Positions 15,602 to 21,650 of a DNA stretch of 24,080 nt are shown piece by piece. The notes under the pieces are model-generated. The model was given only the letters and a program-made list of their open reading frames with translations, did not search any database and was not told where the DNA came from. How positions within the stretch are numbered: position 1 is the first letter of the stretch; each line of letters begins with the position of its first letter. Position numbers and translations under genes: made by a program. The DNA comes from MESE01 sp036675035. GTDB lineage: Bacteria > Pseudomonadota > Gammaproteobacteria > Burkholderiales > Burkholderiaceae_D. The stretch spans positions 1 through 24,080 of the forward strand of contig JAKFFO010000219.1 in NCBI GenBank assembly GCA_036675035.1, read 5' to 3'.

Positions 15602-16069
15602 ATGTCGGACTGGATGATCTGGTTTGCGCTTGCAGCCGTACTGGTAATTCTGGAAATGGCTACCGGGACTTTCTATTTGCTGATGCTTGGCATCGGCTTG
15701 GCAGCGGGCGGCCTTGCCGCATTAGGCGGTGTCGCGTTCGAATGGCAGTTCCTTGTCGCAGCAGTGGTCGGAGCCGCTGTCATATTTTTGCTGCGAAAAA
15801 GCAGACTGGGCAGAATACAAAGGACCGATACCGCCAGCGACCCGAATGTCAATCTCGATATCGGGCAAACGCTGGCAATAGAAGAGTGGGTAACAGTCCG
15901 CGGTGATGTCAGCAAGGCACGCTCGATGTATCGCGGCGCGCTGTGGGATATCGAGTTGGCCCAGGGTTCCGTAGCTCAACCGGGATCGTTTATCATTCGC
16001 GAAGTTCGCGGCAACCGATTAATTGTTGCCAACAATGGCTCGGAGTCCCTGGCCAATCATCCACAATAA
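15602..16069 (+). CDS. NfeD-family membrane protein (short form)
   Basis: A 155-residue inner-membrane protein with three hydrophobic segments in the first 70 residues (WMIWFALAAVLVILEMATG; LLMLGIGLAAGGLAAL; FLVAAVVGAAVIFLL) and then a soluble OB-fold-like domain. In that domain GDVSKARSMYRGALWDIE and a run of beta strands match the C-terminal domain of NfeD proteins. No protease domain is attached, so this is the short NfeD1b type, which partners a slipin/stomatin encoded next to it. ATG 15602 has AAGGA about eight bases upstream; the longer upstream frame runs through the terminator and is rejected. The downstream gene begins 9 bases after the stop. It probably modulates membrane microdomains or protein quality control. 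Confidence 0.88.
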   Translation: MSDWMIWFALAAVLVILEMATGTFYLLMLGIGLAAGGLAALGGVAFEWQFLVAAVVGAAVIFLLRKSRLGRIQRTDTASDPNVNLDIGQTLAIEEWVTVRGDVSKARSMYRGALWDIELAQGSVAQPGSFIIREVRGNRLIVANNGSESLANHPQ

Positions 16070-16078
16070 GGAAAATAC

Positions 16079-17002
16079 ATGTTCGGTACACTGACCTTAG
16101 CTATTCTCATCATCGCAGTTGTCTTCGTCGTCAAGACTATCAACGTGGTGCCGCAGCAGCATGCGTGGGTCGTCGAGCGACTTGGAAAATATCACGCGAC
16201 ACTGGGACCGGGCCTGAATATCGTGCTGCCGTTCATTGACCGTATCGCCTACAAACACTCGCTGAAGGAAATTCCGCTCGATGTGCCAATGCAGGTCTGC
16301 ATCACCAGGGACAATACCCAATTGGAAGTGGACGGTATCCTTTACTTCCAGGTGACAGATCCGATGCGCGCATCGTATGGGTCGTCGAACTATATTTCCG
16401 CGATATCCCAGTTGGCGCAAACCACGTTGCGTTCCGTGATCGGCAAGATGGAGCTCGACAAAACGTTTGAAGAACGCGATTTGATCAATCACAGCATAGT
16501 CAATGCGGTCGATGAATCGGCTGCGAATTGGGGTGTGAAAGTGTTGCGTTATGAGATCAAGGATCTGACGCCGCCCAAGGAGATCCTGCACGCGATGCAA
16601 TCGCAGATTACCGCGGAGCGTGAAAAGCGTGCGCTGATCGCCGCATCCGAAGGCCGCAAGCAGGAACAGATCAATATTGCGACCGGTGAGCGCGAAGCGT
16701 CGATCGCCAAGTCGGAAGGCGAAAAGCAGGCCGCAATCAATCGGGCGCAAGGTCAGGCTTCCGCAATCCTGTCGATCGCCGAAGCAAGCGCCGAAGCAAT
16801 CCGCAAGACCGCTGCCGCAATCCGCGAACCCGGCGGCGCCGACGCGGTAAATCTGAAGGTGGCGGAACAATATGTAGGCGCTTTTGCGCAATTGGCGAAA
16901 ACCAATAATTCGATCATCGTGCCCGCCAACCTGAGCGATATCAGCGGATTGATTGCCAGCGCAATGCAGGTGGTGAAATCGCAGCAGACCGCGATCAAGT
17001 AA
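16079..17002 (+). CDS. qmcA: SPFH/stomatin (band 7) protein, QmcA-like
   Basis: A 307-residue membrane-anchored protein of the stomatin/prohibitin group. An N-terminal membrane helix (about residues 2-20) is followed by the SPFH domain (about 22-190) with VPQQHAWVVERLGKYHATLGPG, IPLDVPMQVCITRDN and ALRE-like WGVKVLRYEIKDLTPP. A long Glu/Lys/Ala-rich helix (about 190-250), typical for oligomer-forming cage or ring assembly, comes next. The C-terminal part NNSIIVPANLSDISGLI is also family-typical. The ribosome binding site TAAGGA overlaps the end of nfeD, so the two are translated from one transcript. Known family members pair with membrane proteases such as FtsH, though none is encoded here. 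The symbol is by resemblance only. Confidence 0.88.
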   Translation: MFGTLTLAILIIAVVFVVKTINVVPQQHAWVVERLGKYHATLGPGLNIVLPFIDRIAYKHSLKEIPLDVPMQVCITRDNTQLEVDGILYFQVTDPMRASYGSSNYISAISQLAQTTLRSVIGKMELDKTFEERDLINHSIVNAVDESAANWGVKVLRYEIKDLTPPKEILHAMQSQITAEREKRALIAASEGRKQEQINIATGEREASIAKSEGEKQAAINRAQGQASAILSIAEASAEAIRKTAAAIREPGGADAVNLKVAEQYVGAFAQLAKTNNSIIVPANLSDISGLIASAMQVVKSQQTAIK

Positions 17003-17011
17003 GAACTTCGC

Positions 17012-17062
17012 CATCGCTGTCGCTACCGATGCGACAGCGATGAGGCGCATTGCAATTTTTTT
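17012..17062 (+). terminator. Hairpin with distant T-run after qmcA
   Basis: CATCGCTGTCGC (17012-17023) and GCGACAGCGATG (17031-17042) form a perfect 12-bp stem with a 7-base loop; a run of seven T (17056-17062) follows 13 bases later. The gap is too long for a textbook intrinsic terminator, but a transcript stop for the nfeD-qmcA operon before the facing smpB gene is plausible. Confidence 0.5.
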
Positions 17063-17078
17063 CTGACGCTTGCGAGCC

Positions 17079-17101
17079 CCGGCGGCAGGTTTTACCGCCG
17101 G
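17079..17101. repeat. Inverted repeat at the smpB 3' end
   Basis: CCGGCGG (17079-17085) and CCGCCGG (17095-17101) enclose the smpB stop codon in the loop. There is no T-run on the minus strand side, so at most it is a rho-assisted end or mRNA stabiliser. Confidence 0.35.
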
Positions 17102-17541
17102 TTCTGTTTCATGACTTTCTGGATCTCGCGCTGGACGTCGCGCTGCTTTTCGGTGTCGCGCTTGTCATGCTGCTTTTTGCCCTTGGCAAGTCCGATTTCG
17201 CACTTGATTCGACCGCGAATATAGTGCAGGTTAAGCGGAACAAGGGTATATCCGGCGCGCTCTACCTTGCCGATCAGCTTTTTTATCTCATCTGCCTTCA
17301 GCAAAAGTTTCCGAGTGCGAACCGGGTCCGGATGTATATGGGTCGATGCGGTCGGCAATGCACTGATATGTGCGCCGAACAGGAACACTTCGCCGCTGCG
17401 CACGATGACATAGGCTTCCTTGAGCTGCACGCGTCCGGCGCGGATCGATTTGACTTCCCAGCCCTCCAGCACCATGCCGGCTTCGAACCGCTCCTCGATG
17501 AAATAATCGTGGAAAGCCTTTTTGTTATCAACAATACTCAT
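17092..17541 (-). CDS. smpB: SsrA-binding protein SmpB
   Basis: A 149-residue OB-fold protein that binds the tRNA-like part of tmRNA and brings it to stalled ribosomes for trans-translation. It starts MSIVDNKKAFHDYFIEERFEAGMVLEGWEVKS in two recognisable pieces (NKKAFHDY, EAGMVLEGWEVKSIR), followed by AYVIVRSGEVFLFGAHIS, HDPVRTRKLLL-like HPDPVRTRKLLLK, and a basic C-terminal tail rich in Lys/Arg (AKGKKQHDKRDTEKQRDV), which inserts in the mRNA channel. Length is normal. The gene is divergent from ratA with a 62-bp gap. No tmRNA gene was found in this window; in many genomes ssrA is elsewhere. Confidence 0.96.
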   Translation of the reverse strand: MSIVDNKKAFHDYFIEERFEAGMVLEGWEVKSIRAGRVQLKEAYVIVRSGEVFLFGAHISALPTASTHIHPDPVRTRKLLLKADEIKKLIGKVERAGYTLVPLNLHYIRGRIKCEIGLAKGKKQHDKRDTEKQRDVQREIQKVMKQNRR

Positions 17542-17564
17542 GAGATCGGAATGGTCGCGGGTCG

Positions 17565-17593
17565 GTTAAAATTTCAGTTTTCCATTCTATCAA
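17565..17593 (-). promoter_or_regulatory. Promoter candidate for smpB
   Basis: On the minus strand TTGATA (17593-17588), a 17-base spacer and TTTAAC (17570-17565) match sigma-70 hexamers at five and four of six positions. The resulting start would lie about 15-20 bases before the smpB ATG. Confidence 0.35.
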
Positions 17594-17603
17594 ATGGCAC
17601 CTA

Positions 17604-18041
17604 ATGGCAGTTGTACATAAATCGGTCTTGGTTGGCTATAGCGCTGAACAAATGTTCGCGTTGGTGGATCGCGTGGAAGATTACCCGAACTTTCTTCCAT
17701 GGTGCGGCGGAGTGACAGTGCAACAGCGCGGGGAAAATGAACTGGTTGCTACACTCTCGATTCATTTTCATGGTGTAAGGCAAAGCTTCACCACCAACAA
17801 TGTCAATACCCGCCCGACCTCAATCAACATGGCCTTGATCGATGGTCCTTTCAGGCATCTGGACGGTGCATGGACCTTCAAGCCCTTGCGTGCCGATGCA
17901 TGCAAGATCGACTTCGACTTGAGCTACGAATTTTCGAGCAAGTTGCTGGAAAAATTGATAGGCCCGGTATTCAACATGATTGCGAACAGTTTCGTCGATT
18001 CGTTCTGCAAGCGGGCGGAGGCAGTTTATGGCCGATCATGA
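17604..18041 (+). CDS. ratA: RatA/Coq10-family START-domain protein
   Basis: A 145-residue single-domain START/polyketide-cyclase-like protein. It opens with MAVVHKSVLVGYSAEQMFAL then VDRVEDYPNFLPWC, and ends with a helix covering SSKLLEKLIGPVFNMIANSF plus a polar tail, both highly typical of the YfjG/RatA and Coq10 group. In Escherichia coli RatA was described as inhibiting 70S ribosome association, while eukaryotic Coq10 binds ubiquinone; which role applies here cannot be seen. It has no obvious ribosome binding site and starts 62 bases from smpB on the other strand. Its last 14 bases overlap the start of rnfH, the usual partner gene. Confidence 0.9.
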   Translation: MAVVHKSVLVGYSAEQMFALVDRVEDYPNFLPWCGGVTVQQRGENELVATLSIHFHGVRQSFTTNNVNTRPTSINMALIDGPFRHLDGAWTFKPLRADACKIDFDLSYEFSSKLLEKLIGPVFNMIANSFVDSFCKRAEAVYGRS

Positions 18042-18336
18042 CGGCCGGATTTGCGTGCAGATCTGCTATGCAAGACCCGATGCGCATTTCCTGGAAGAGA
18101 TGGTCGTTCCGGCCGAAACGACCATACACGAGGCGATCAAGCGCAGCGGCATGATCGAACGCCTGACAGAGATCGATCTGACGATTTTCCGGGTCGGAAT
18201 TTTCGGCAAGCTGAAGTCGCTTGACACGAGTTTACGCGACCGCGACCGGGTAGAAATTTACCGGCCGTTGCTGGCGGACCCGAAAGAGGCACGCCGCAAG
18301 CGCGCCGGAAAACAAGACAAGATCATGCCCGCGTAG
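18028..18336 (+). CDS. rnfH: RnfH family protein (RatB, ubiquitin-like fold)
   Basis: A small 102-residue protein of the UPF0125/RnfH family with a beta-grasp fold. Motifs include ICVQICYARPD at the start, VPAETTIHEAIKRSGM, VGIFGKLKSLDTSLRDRDRVEIYRPLLADPKEARRKRA, the latter spanning the standard RPL.DPKEARR block. The ATG at 18028 lies inside the end of ratA, with GGAGG at 18017-18021 six bases before it, a strong ribosome binding site; longer in-frame starts further upstream are rejected for that reason. The function is unknown; family members occur beside rnf redox genes or ratA. The coupled ratA-rnfH arrangement next to smpB is conserved in many proteobacteria. Confidence 0.9.
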   Translation: MADHDGRICVQICYARPDAHFLEEMVVPAETTIHEAIKRSGMIERLTEIDLTIFRVGIFGKLKSLDTSLRDRDRVEIYRPLLADPKEARRKRAGKQDKIMPA

Positions 18337-18337
18337 A

Positions 18338-18399
18338 AGCTGCCGGATCGGGTCTTCGTACTGCTGACGGCAAGACAGCCATTCATCAAGCCGGCAGCT
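18338..18399. repeat. Inverted repeat between converging genes
   Basis: AGCTGCCGG (18338-18346) and CCGGCAGCT (18391-18399) match perfectly across a 44-base loop in the gap between rnfH and the DUF4124 gene; the right arm covers part of the latter's stop codon. No T-run follows in either direction, so it may be a weak two-way terminator or just chance. Confidence 0.35.
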
Positions 18400-18922
18400 A
18401 TTTGCAGGCGTCAAGAAGTCGCTGGGCTTCCCGTGTCTCGGTCGCACGCTGTTCATCGTTCAGGAAATAGCGCTCGCCGTTTTTGTCGGTGCGTGCCAGG
18501 CGCTCACCGGACTGCAATGCGCGCTGGTAGGCACGGGCCTGCTCACAATGTTTCGCTTTATCGGCGGCGCGTTGCGCTTCTTCGGCTGCCTTTTTTTCTT
18601 TTTCCGCCTGCTCCGCCTTGCGCCGCTGGAAGTCGGCGTTCTTTTCAGCGGTGGTCAGTGGCAGATTCTCTTTGGCTGCCGGTGCCGCCGGCGGCGCTTC
18701 TGCTGCCACCGGCTCGGCCGGCATTGCCGACAATGTGGGAGAGGGCGAGCCGGGTTGTTTCAATATACGTTTCAGCGGGATCGAGGCCGGGGGCGGCATG
18801 TCCGAATACTGCCTGGTACCTTTTTCATCGACCCACACATATTGCGCATACACGACGGTGGAAAAGCTCAATGTGCCGAGCATGGCAGCCATAAAAACCA
18901 GCTTGAAGCGATTCCGTTTCAT
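18398..18922 (-). CDS. Secreted DUF4124-domain protein
   Basis: A 174-residue exported protein. The signal peptide has a basic start (MKRNRFK), a hydrophobic stretch FMAAMLGTLSFSTVV and likely cleavage after VYA near residue 26. The next part YVWVDEKGTRQYSDMPPP is the DUF4124 signature (Trp, Asp, Gly, Tyr-Ser-Asp, Pro-Pro). An Ala/Pro-rich linker (about 60-85) leads into a highly charged Glu/Lys/Ala helix (about 95-125) and a tail with two Cys (CEQARAYQRALQSGERLART, and the terminal DACK). The ATG at 18922 has AAGGA five bases upstream; an in-frame start at 18964 would bury the signal peptide and is rejected. Function unknown; such proteins are common in Betaproteobacteria. Confidence 0.85.
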   Translation of the reverse strand: MKRNRFKLVFMAAMLGTLSFSTVVYAQYVWVDEKGTRQYSDMPPPASIPLKRILKQPGSPSPTLSAMPAEPVAAEAPPAAPAAKENLPLTTAEKNADFQRRKAEQAEKEKKAAEEAQRAADKAKHCEQARAYQRALQSGERLARTDKNGERYFLNDEQRATETREAQRLLDACK

Positions 18923-18954
18923 TGCAGTCCTTGTAAGTTTCTTTGACACAACAG

Positions 18955-18983
18955 ATTTCGCCATGCTTTGTCCGCCGTGTCAA
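18955..18983 (-). promoter_or_regulatory. Promoter candidate for the DUF4124 gene
   Basis: On the minus strand a perfect TTGACA (18983-18978) is followed after 17 bases by CGAAAT (18960-18955), a poor minus-10. It would give a leader of about 25-30 bases. Confidence 0.3.
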
Positions 18984-18992
18984 TCGGTTTGC

Positions 18993-19022
18993 CGGTTTTT
19001 TGAAACCGAAAAGGCTTTCAAA
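18993..19022. promoter_or_regulatory. Overlapping dyads upstream of guaB
   Basis: CGGTTT/AAACCG (18993-19008, 4-base centre) overlaps TTTGAAA/TTTCAAA (18999-19022, 10-base centre). They lie just upstream of the guaB minus-10 and could be a regulator site; no known purine repressor box is recognisable. Confidence 0.3.
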
Positions 19023-19046
19023 AACAACGGGTTTTATGGATTTCTG

Positions 19047-19052
19047 TATAAT
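19047..19052 (+). promoter_or_regulatory. Minus-10 element of a guaB promoter
   Basis: A consensus TATAAT lies 27 bases before the guaB start codon. No good minus-35 is seen at 16-18 bp spacing, so activation or a weak basal promoter is possible. Confidence 0.45.
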
Positions 19053-19078
19053 GCGGCTTTGCGCCAATAGGAAACACT

Positions 19079-20539
19079 ATGCGTCTACTTCAAAAAGCAC
19101 TCACGTTCGATGATGTGCTGCTCGTGCCGGCACATTCGGCCATTCTTCCCAAAGACACTTCGCTAAAAACCCGCCTGACCCGCAATATCACATTGAGCAT
19201 TCCGCTGGTGTCGGCGGCGATGGATACGGTAACCGAAGCGCGGCTCGCGATTGCGATGGCGCAGGAAGGCGGTATCGGCATAATCCACAAGAATCTGACG
19301 GCAAAAGAACAGGCGCGCGAAGTTGCAAAGGTGAAGCGTTTCGAGTCCGGCGTGGTGCGCGATCCGATCACGATTCCGCCGACCATGAAGATACGCGATG
19401 TAATTGCGCTGTCTGCGCAGCATGGCATCAGCGGTTTCCCTGTGGTCGAAGGCAAGAATGTGGTCGGCATCATCACCAACCGGGATTTGCGCTTCGAGGA
19501 AGAACTGGGCGCCGAAGTGCGGGCCAAAATGACGCCGCGCGAAAAACTGGTGTACGTAAATGACGACGCCGATCTGTCCGAAGCCAAACGCCTGATGAAC
19601 AAGCATCGTCTCGAACGCGTGATCGTGGTCAACGATGCATTCGAGTTGCGTGGCCTGATTACCGTCAAGGATATCCAAAAATCGACGGAACATCCGTTCG
19701 CGTCCAAGGATGACCAGGGCAAGTTGCGGGTTGGTGCTGCGGTAGGCGTCGGCGACGACAATGACGAGCGCATTGATTTGCTGGTGAAGGCCGGGGTCGA
19801 CGTGATTGTCGTGGATACCGCGCACGGCCATTCGAAAGGCGTGCTCGATCGGGTGAAATGGGTGAAAACCAATTATCCGGGTGTGGAAGTCATCGGCGGC
19901 AATATCGCGACGGCTGCGGCAGCGAGAGCGCTGGTCGAACATGGTGCAGACGGCGTCAAGGTCGGCATCGGCCCCGGCTCGATTTGCACCACGCGGATTG
20001 TCGCGGGCGTCGGCGTGCCGCAAATCACCGCGGTGTCAAATGTCACCGAGGCGCTCAAAGGCACCGGTGTTCCGTGTATCGCCGACGGCGGCATCCGGTT
20101 TTCCGGCGACATTTCGAAGGCCTTGGCGGCCGGTGCATCCTGCGTCATGATGGGCAGCATGTTTGCCGGGACCGAAGAAGCCCCCGGCGAAGTCATTCTG
20201 TTCCAGGGACGCAGCTACAAGTCTTATCGCGGCATGGGCAGCCTGGGAGCGATGGCCGATGGATCGGCCGACCGCTACTTCCAGGATTCCGCCAACAACA
20301 CAGACAAGTTCGTGCCGGAAGGGATCGAGGGCAGGGTGCCTTACAAGGGCAGCGTGCTGGCCATTTTGTATCAGCTGGTAGGCGGAGTTCGCTCGTCGAT
20401 GGGTTATTGCGGTTGCGCGACGATCGATGAATTGCGCGAAAAAGCTGAATTCGTCGAGATTACAGCGGCGGGGATGCGCGAATCGCATGTACACGACGTG
20501 CAGATCACGAAGGAAGCGCCGAATTACCGAGCCGACTGA
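19079..20539 (+). CDS. guaB: Inosine-5'-monophosphate dehydrogenase
   Basis: Cytosolic NAD-dependent enzyme converting IMP to XMP, the first committed step to GMP; 486 residues. The TIM barrel is interrupted by two CBS domains at about residues 95-205 (VRDPITIPPTMKIRDVIAL begins the first), which in this family bind ATP/GTP-type nucleotides. The catalytic loop GIGPGSICTTRIVAGVG carries Cys 303. Further down come ADGGIRFSGDISKALAAGA and the mobile flap with YRGMGSLGAM. TAGGAAA ten bases before the ATG is the ribosome binding site. It is followed after 35 bases by a diguanylate cyclase and then guaA, a split guaBA operon. Confidence 0.98.
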   Translation: MRLLQKALTFDDVLLVPAHSAILPKDTSLKTRLTRNITLSIPLVSAAMDTVTEARLAIAMAQEGGIGIIHKNLTAKEQAREVAKVKRFESGVVRDPITIPPTMKIRDVIALSAQHGISGFPVVEGKNVVGIITNRDLRFEEELGAEVRAKMTPREKLVYVNDDADLSEAKRLMNKHRLERVIVVNDAFELRGLITVKDIQKSTEHPFASKDDQGKLRVGAAVGVGDDNDERIDLLVKAGVDVIVVDTAHGHSKGVLDRVKWVKTNYPGVEVIGGNIATAAAARALVEHGADGVKVGIGPGSICTTRIVAGVGVPQITAVSNVTEALKGTGVPCIADGGIRFSGDISKALAAGASCVMMGSMFAGTEEAPGEVILFQGRSYKSYRGMGSLGAMADGSADRYFQDSANNTDKFVPEGIEGRVPYKGSVLAILYQLVGGVRSSMGYCGCATIDELREKAEFVEITAAGMRESHVHDVQITKEAPNYRAD

Positions 20540-20574
20540 TTTCGCATAGCGGATCACCACAGGGCGGGCTGAAT

Positions 20575-21621
20575 ATGCCCGACAACATGACGACAAAAGA
20601 CCCATCCAGGAAGGCAGAGGACATTTCGCATTCGGCGCAAATGTCTTTTGTCGTTCTGGAAGACGCGAGCCGGCAGATCGAACGGATTCGCCGGATCGGA
20701 ATGCGGGTTTTCGGTGTCGATTCATGCGTCGTCGTTTTGCAGGAAGGCCTCGACGCGCGTATACAATCGCAGCATGCTGCAGCCTCCATTGAAACGTCGT
20801 TTTGCGCCAGTCTTCCGGTCCCGGCAGACCAGATTGTGGTTCCGGATACGCACATCGACGAAGCGCTTCGCGGACACCCGCTGGTTATCGGCTCGCCGCG
20901 CATCCGGTTCTATGCCGCGCACCCGATACATAACGAAGACCGGGTTGCGATCGGCAGTGTCAGCCTGATCGATCATCTGCCACGCATCTTCGGCAAGGAC
21001 GATCAGCAACTGCTGGTCGATCTCGCCGAGCTGATCGAGCGAGAGCTTCGTTTGCAGTCGATGAACGCGTCGCAACTCGATCTACAGAAAAAGAACAAGA
21101 ATCTGCGTCGCAAATCGCTGATAGATCCGTTGATCGGCACCTGGAACAGGGGGGCAATCATGCGTATCTTGACGATCGAAGCGGTGCGTTGCGACAAAGC
21201 CGGTATTCCGTTGTCGCTGATTGTCGCAGACCTTGATCATTTTAAGAAAATCAACGATACCCACGGGCATCCTGCCGGTGATACCGTGCTGGTCAAGGTC
21301 GCCAGCAAGCTTCGTTCATGCATTCGCCCGCAGGAAGCATTGGGACGTTACGGCGGCGAAGAGTTCCTGGTTGTATTGCCGGGCGCGTCGCACTCTACCG
21401 CAATGGCCGTTGCGGAACGCATGCGGCTTGCGGTGGCAAATCAACCCGAAGCCATCGGTGACGCATCGCTGAAATTGACGATCAGCGCAGGCGTGTCATC
21501 GACCGATCTTTTTCCGTTGGCGACGACTGAAGAGCTGATCAGTCGCGCCGACATGGCGCTGTATGCGGCCAAAAATGCCGGCCGCAACCGCACCATGCAG
21601 GCCACACCAGACCCATCCTGA
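20575..21621 (+). CDS. GAF-GGDEF diguanylate cyclase
   Basis: A 348-residue cytosolic protein without a membrane segment. Residues about 25-165 form a GAF sensor domain (ETSFCASLPVPADQIVVPDTHID in outline, IRFYAAHPI, AIGSVSLIDHLPRIF). A helix leads into the GGDEF domain (about 183-345). Its active site reads GGEEF at residues 260-264, with the metal/substrate stretch DLDHFKKINDTHGH and GDTVL intact, so it should make c-di-GMP from two GTP. The inhibitory site nine residues before GG is RPQE (251-254) instead of RxxD. The usual DPLTGLxNRR motif is DPLIGTWNRG here. It lies between guaB (35 bases) and guaA (29 bases) on the same strand, so it is likely cotranscribed with GMP synthesis. The GAF ligand is unknown. 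Confidence 0.93.
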   Translation: MPDNMTTKDPSRKAEDISHSAQMSFVVLEDASRQIERIRRIGMRVFGVDSCVVVLQEGLDARIQSQHAAASIETSFCASLPVPADQIVVPDTHIDEALRGHPLVIGSPRIRFYAAHPIHNEDRVAIGSVSLIDHLPRIFGKDDQQLLVDLAELIERELRLQSMNASQLDLQKKNKNLRRKSLIDPLIGTWNRGAIMRILTIEAVRCDKAGIPLSLIVADLDHFKKINDTHGHPAGDTVLVKVASKLRSCIRPQEALGRYGGEEFLVVLPGASHSTAMAVAERMRLAVANQPEAIGDASLKLTISAGVSSTDLFPLATTEELISRADMALYAAKNAGRNRTMQATPDPS

Positions 21622-21650
21622 ATTCCAATTGTTTTGCTTTATCGCCTTCC

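Noticed and set aside
16097..17050. 317-codon minus-strand open frame opposite qmcA
   Set aside because: Antisense to a clear SPFH gene; it also runs through the hairpin after qmcA.
17542..17603. Possible tmRNA (ssrA) near smpB
   Set aside because: The gap is only 62 bases, far too short, and no tRNA-like ends or tag frame are seen; none elsewhere in the window.
19163..20023. 286-codon minus-strand open frame opposite guaB
   Set aside because: Shadow of guaB; composition is unlike a real protein (rich in His/Arg/Asp).
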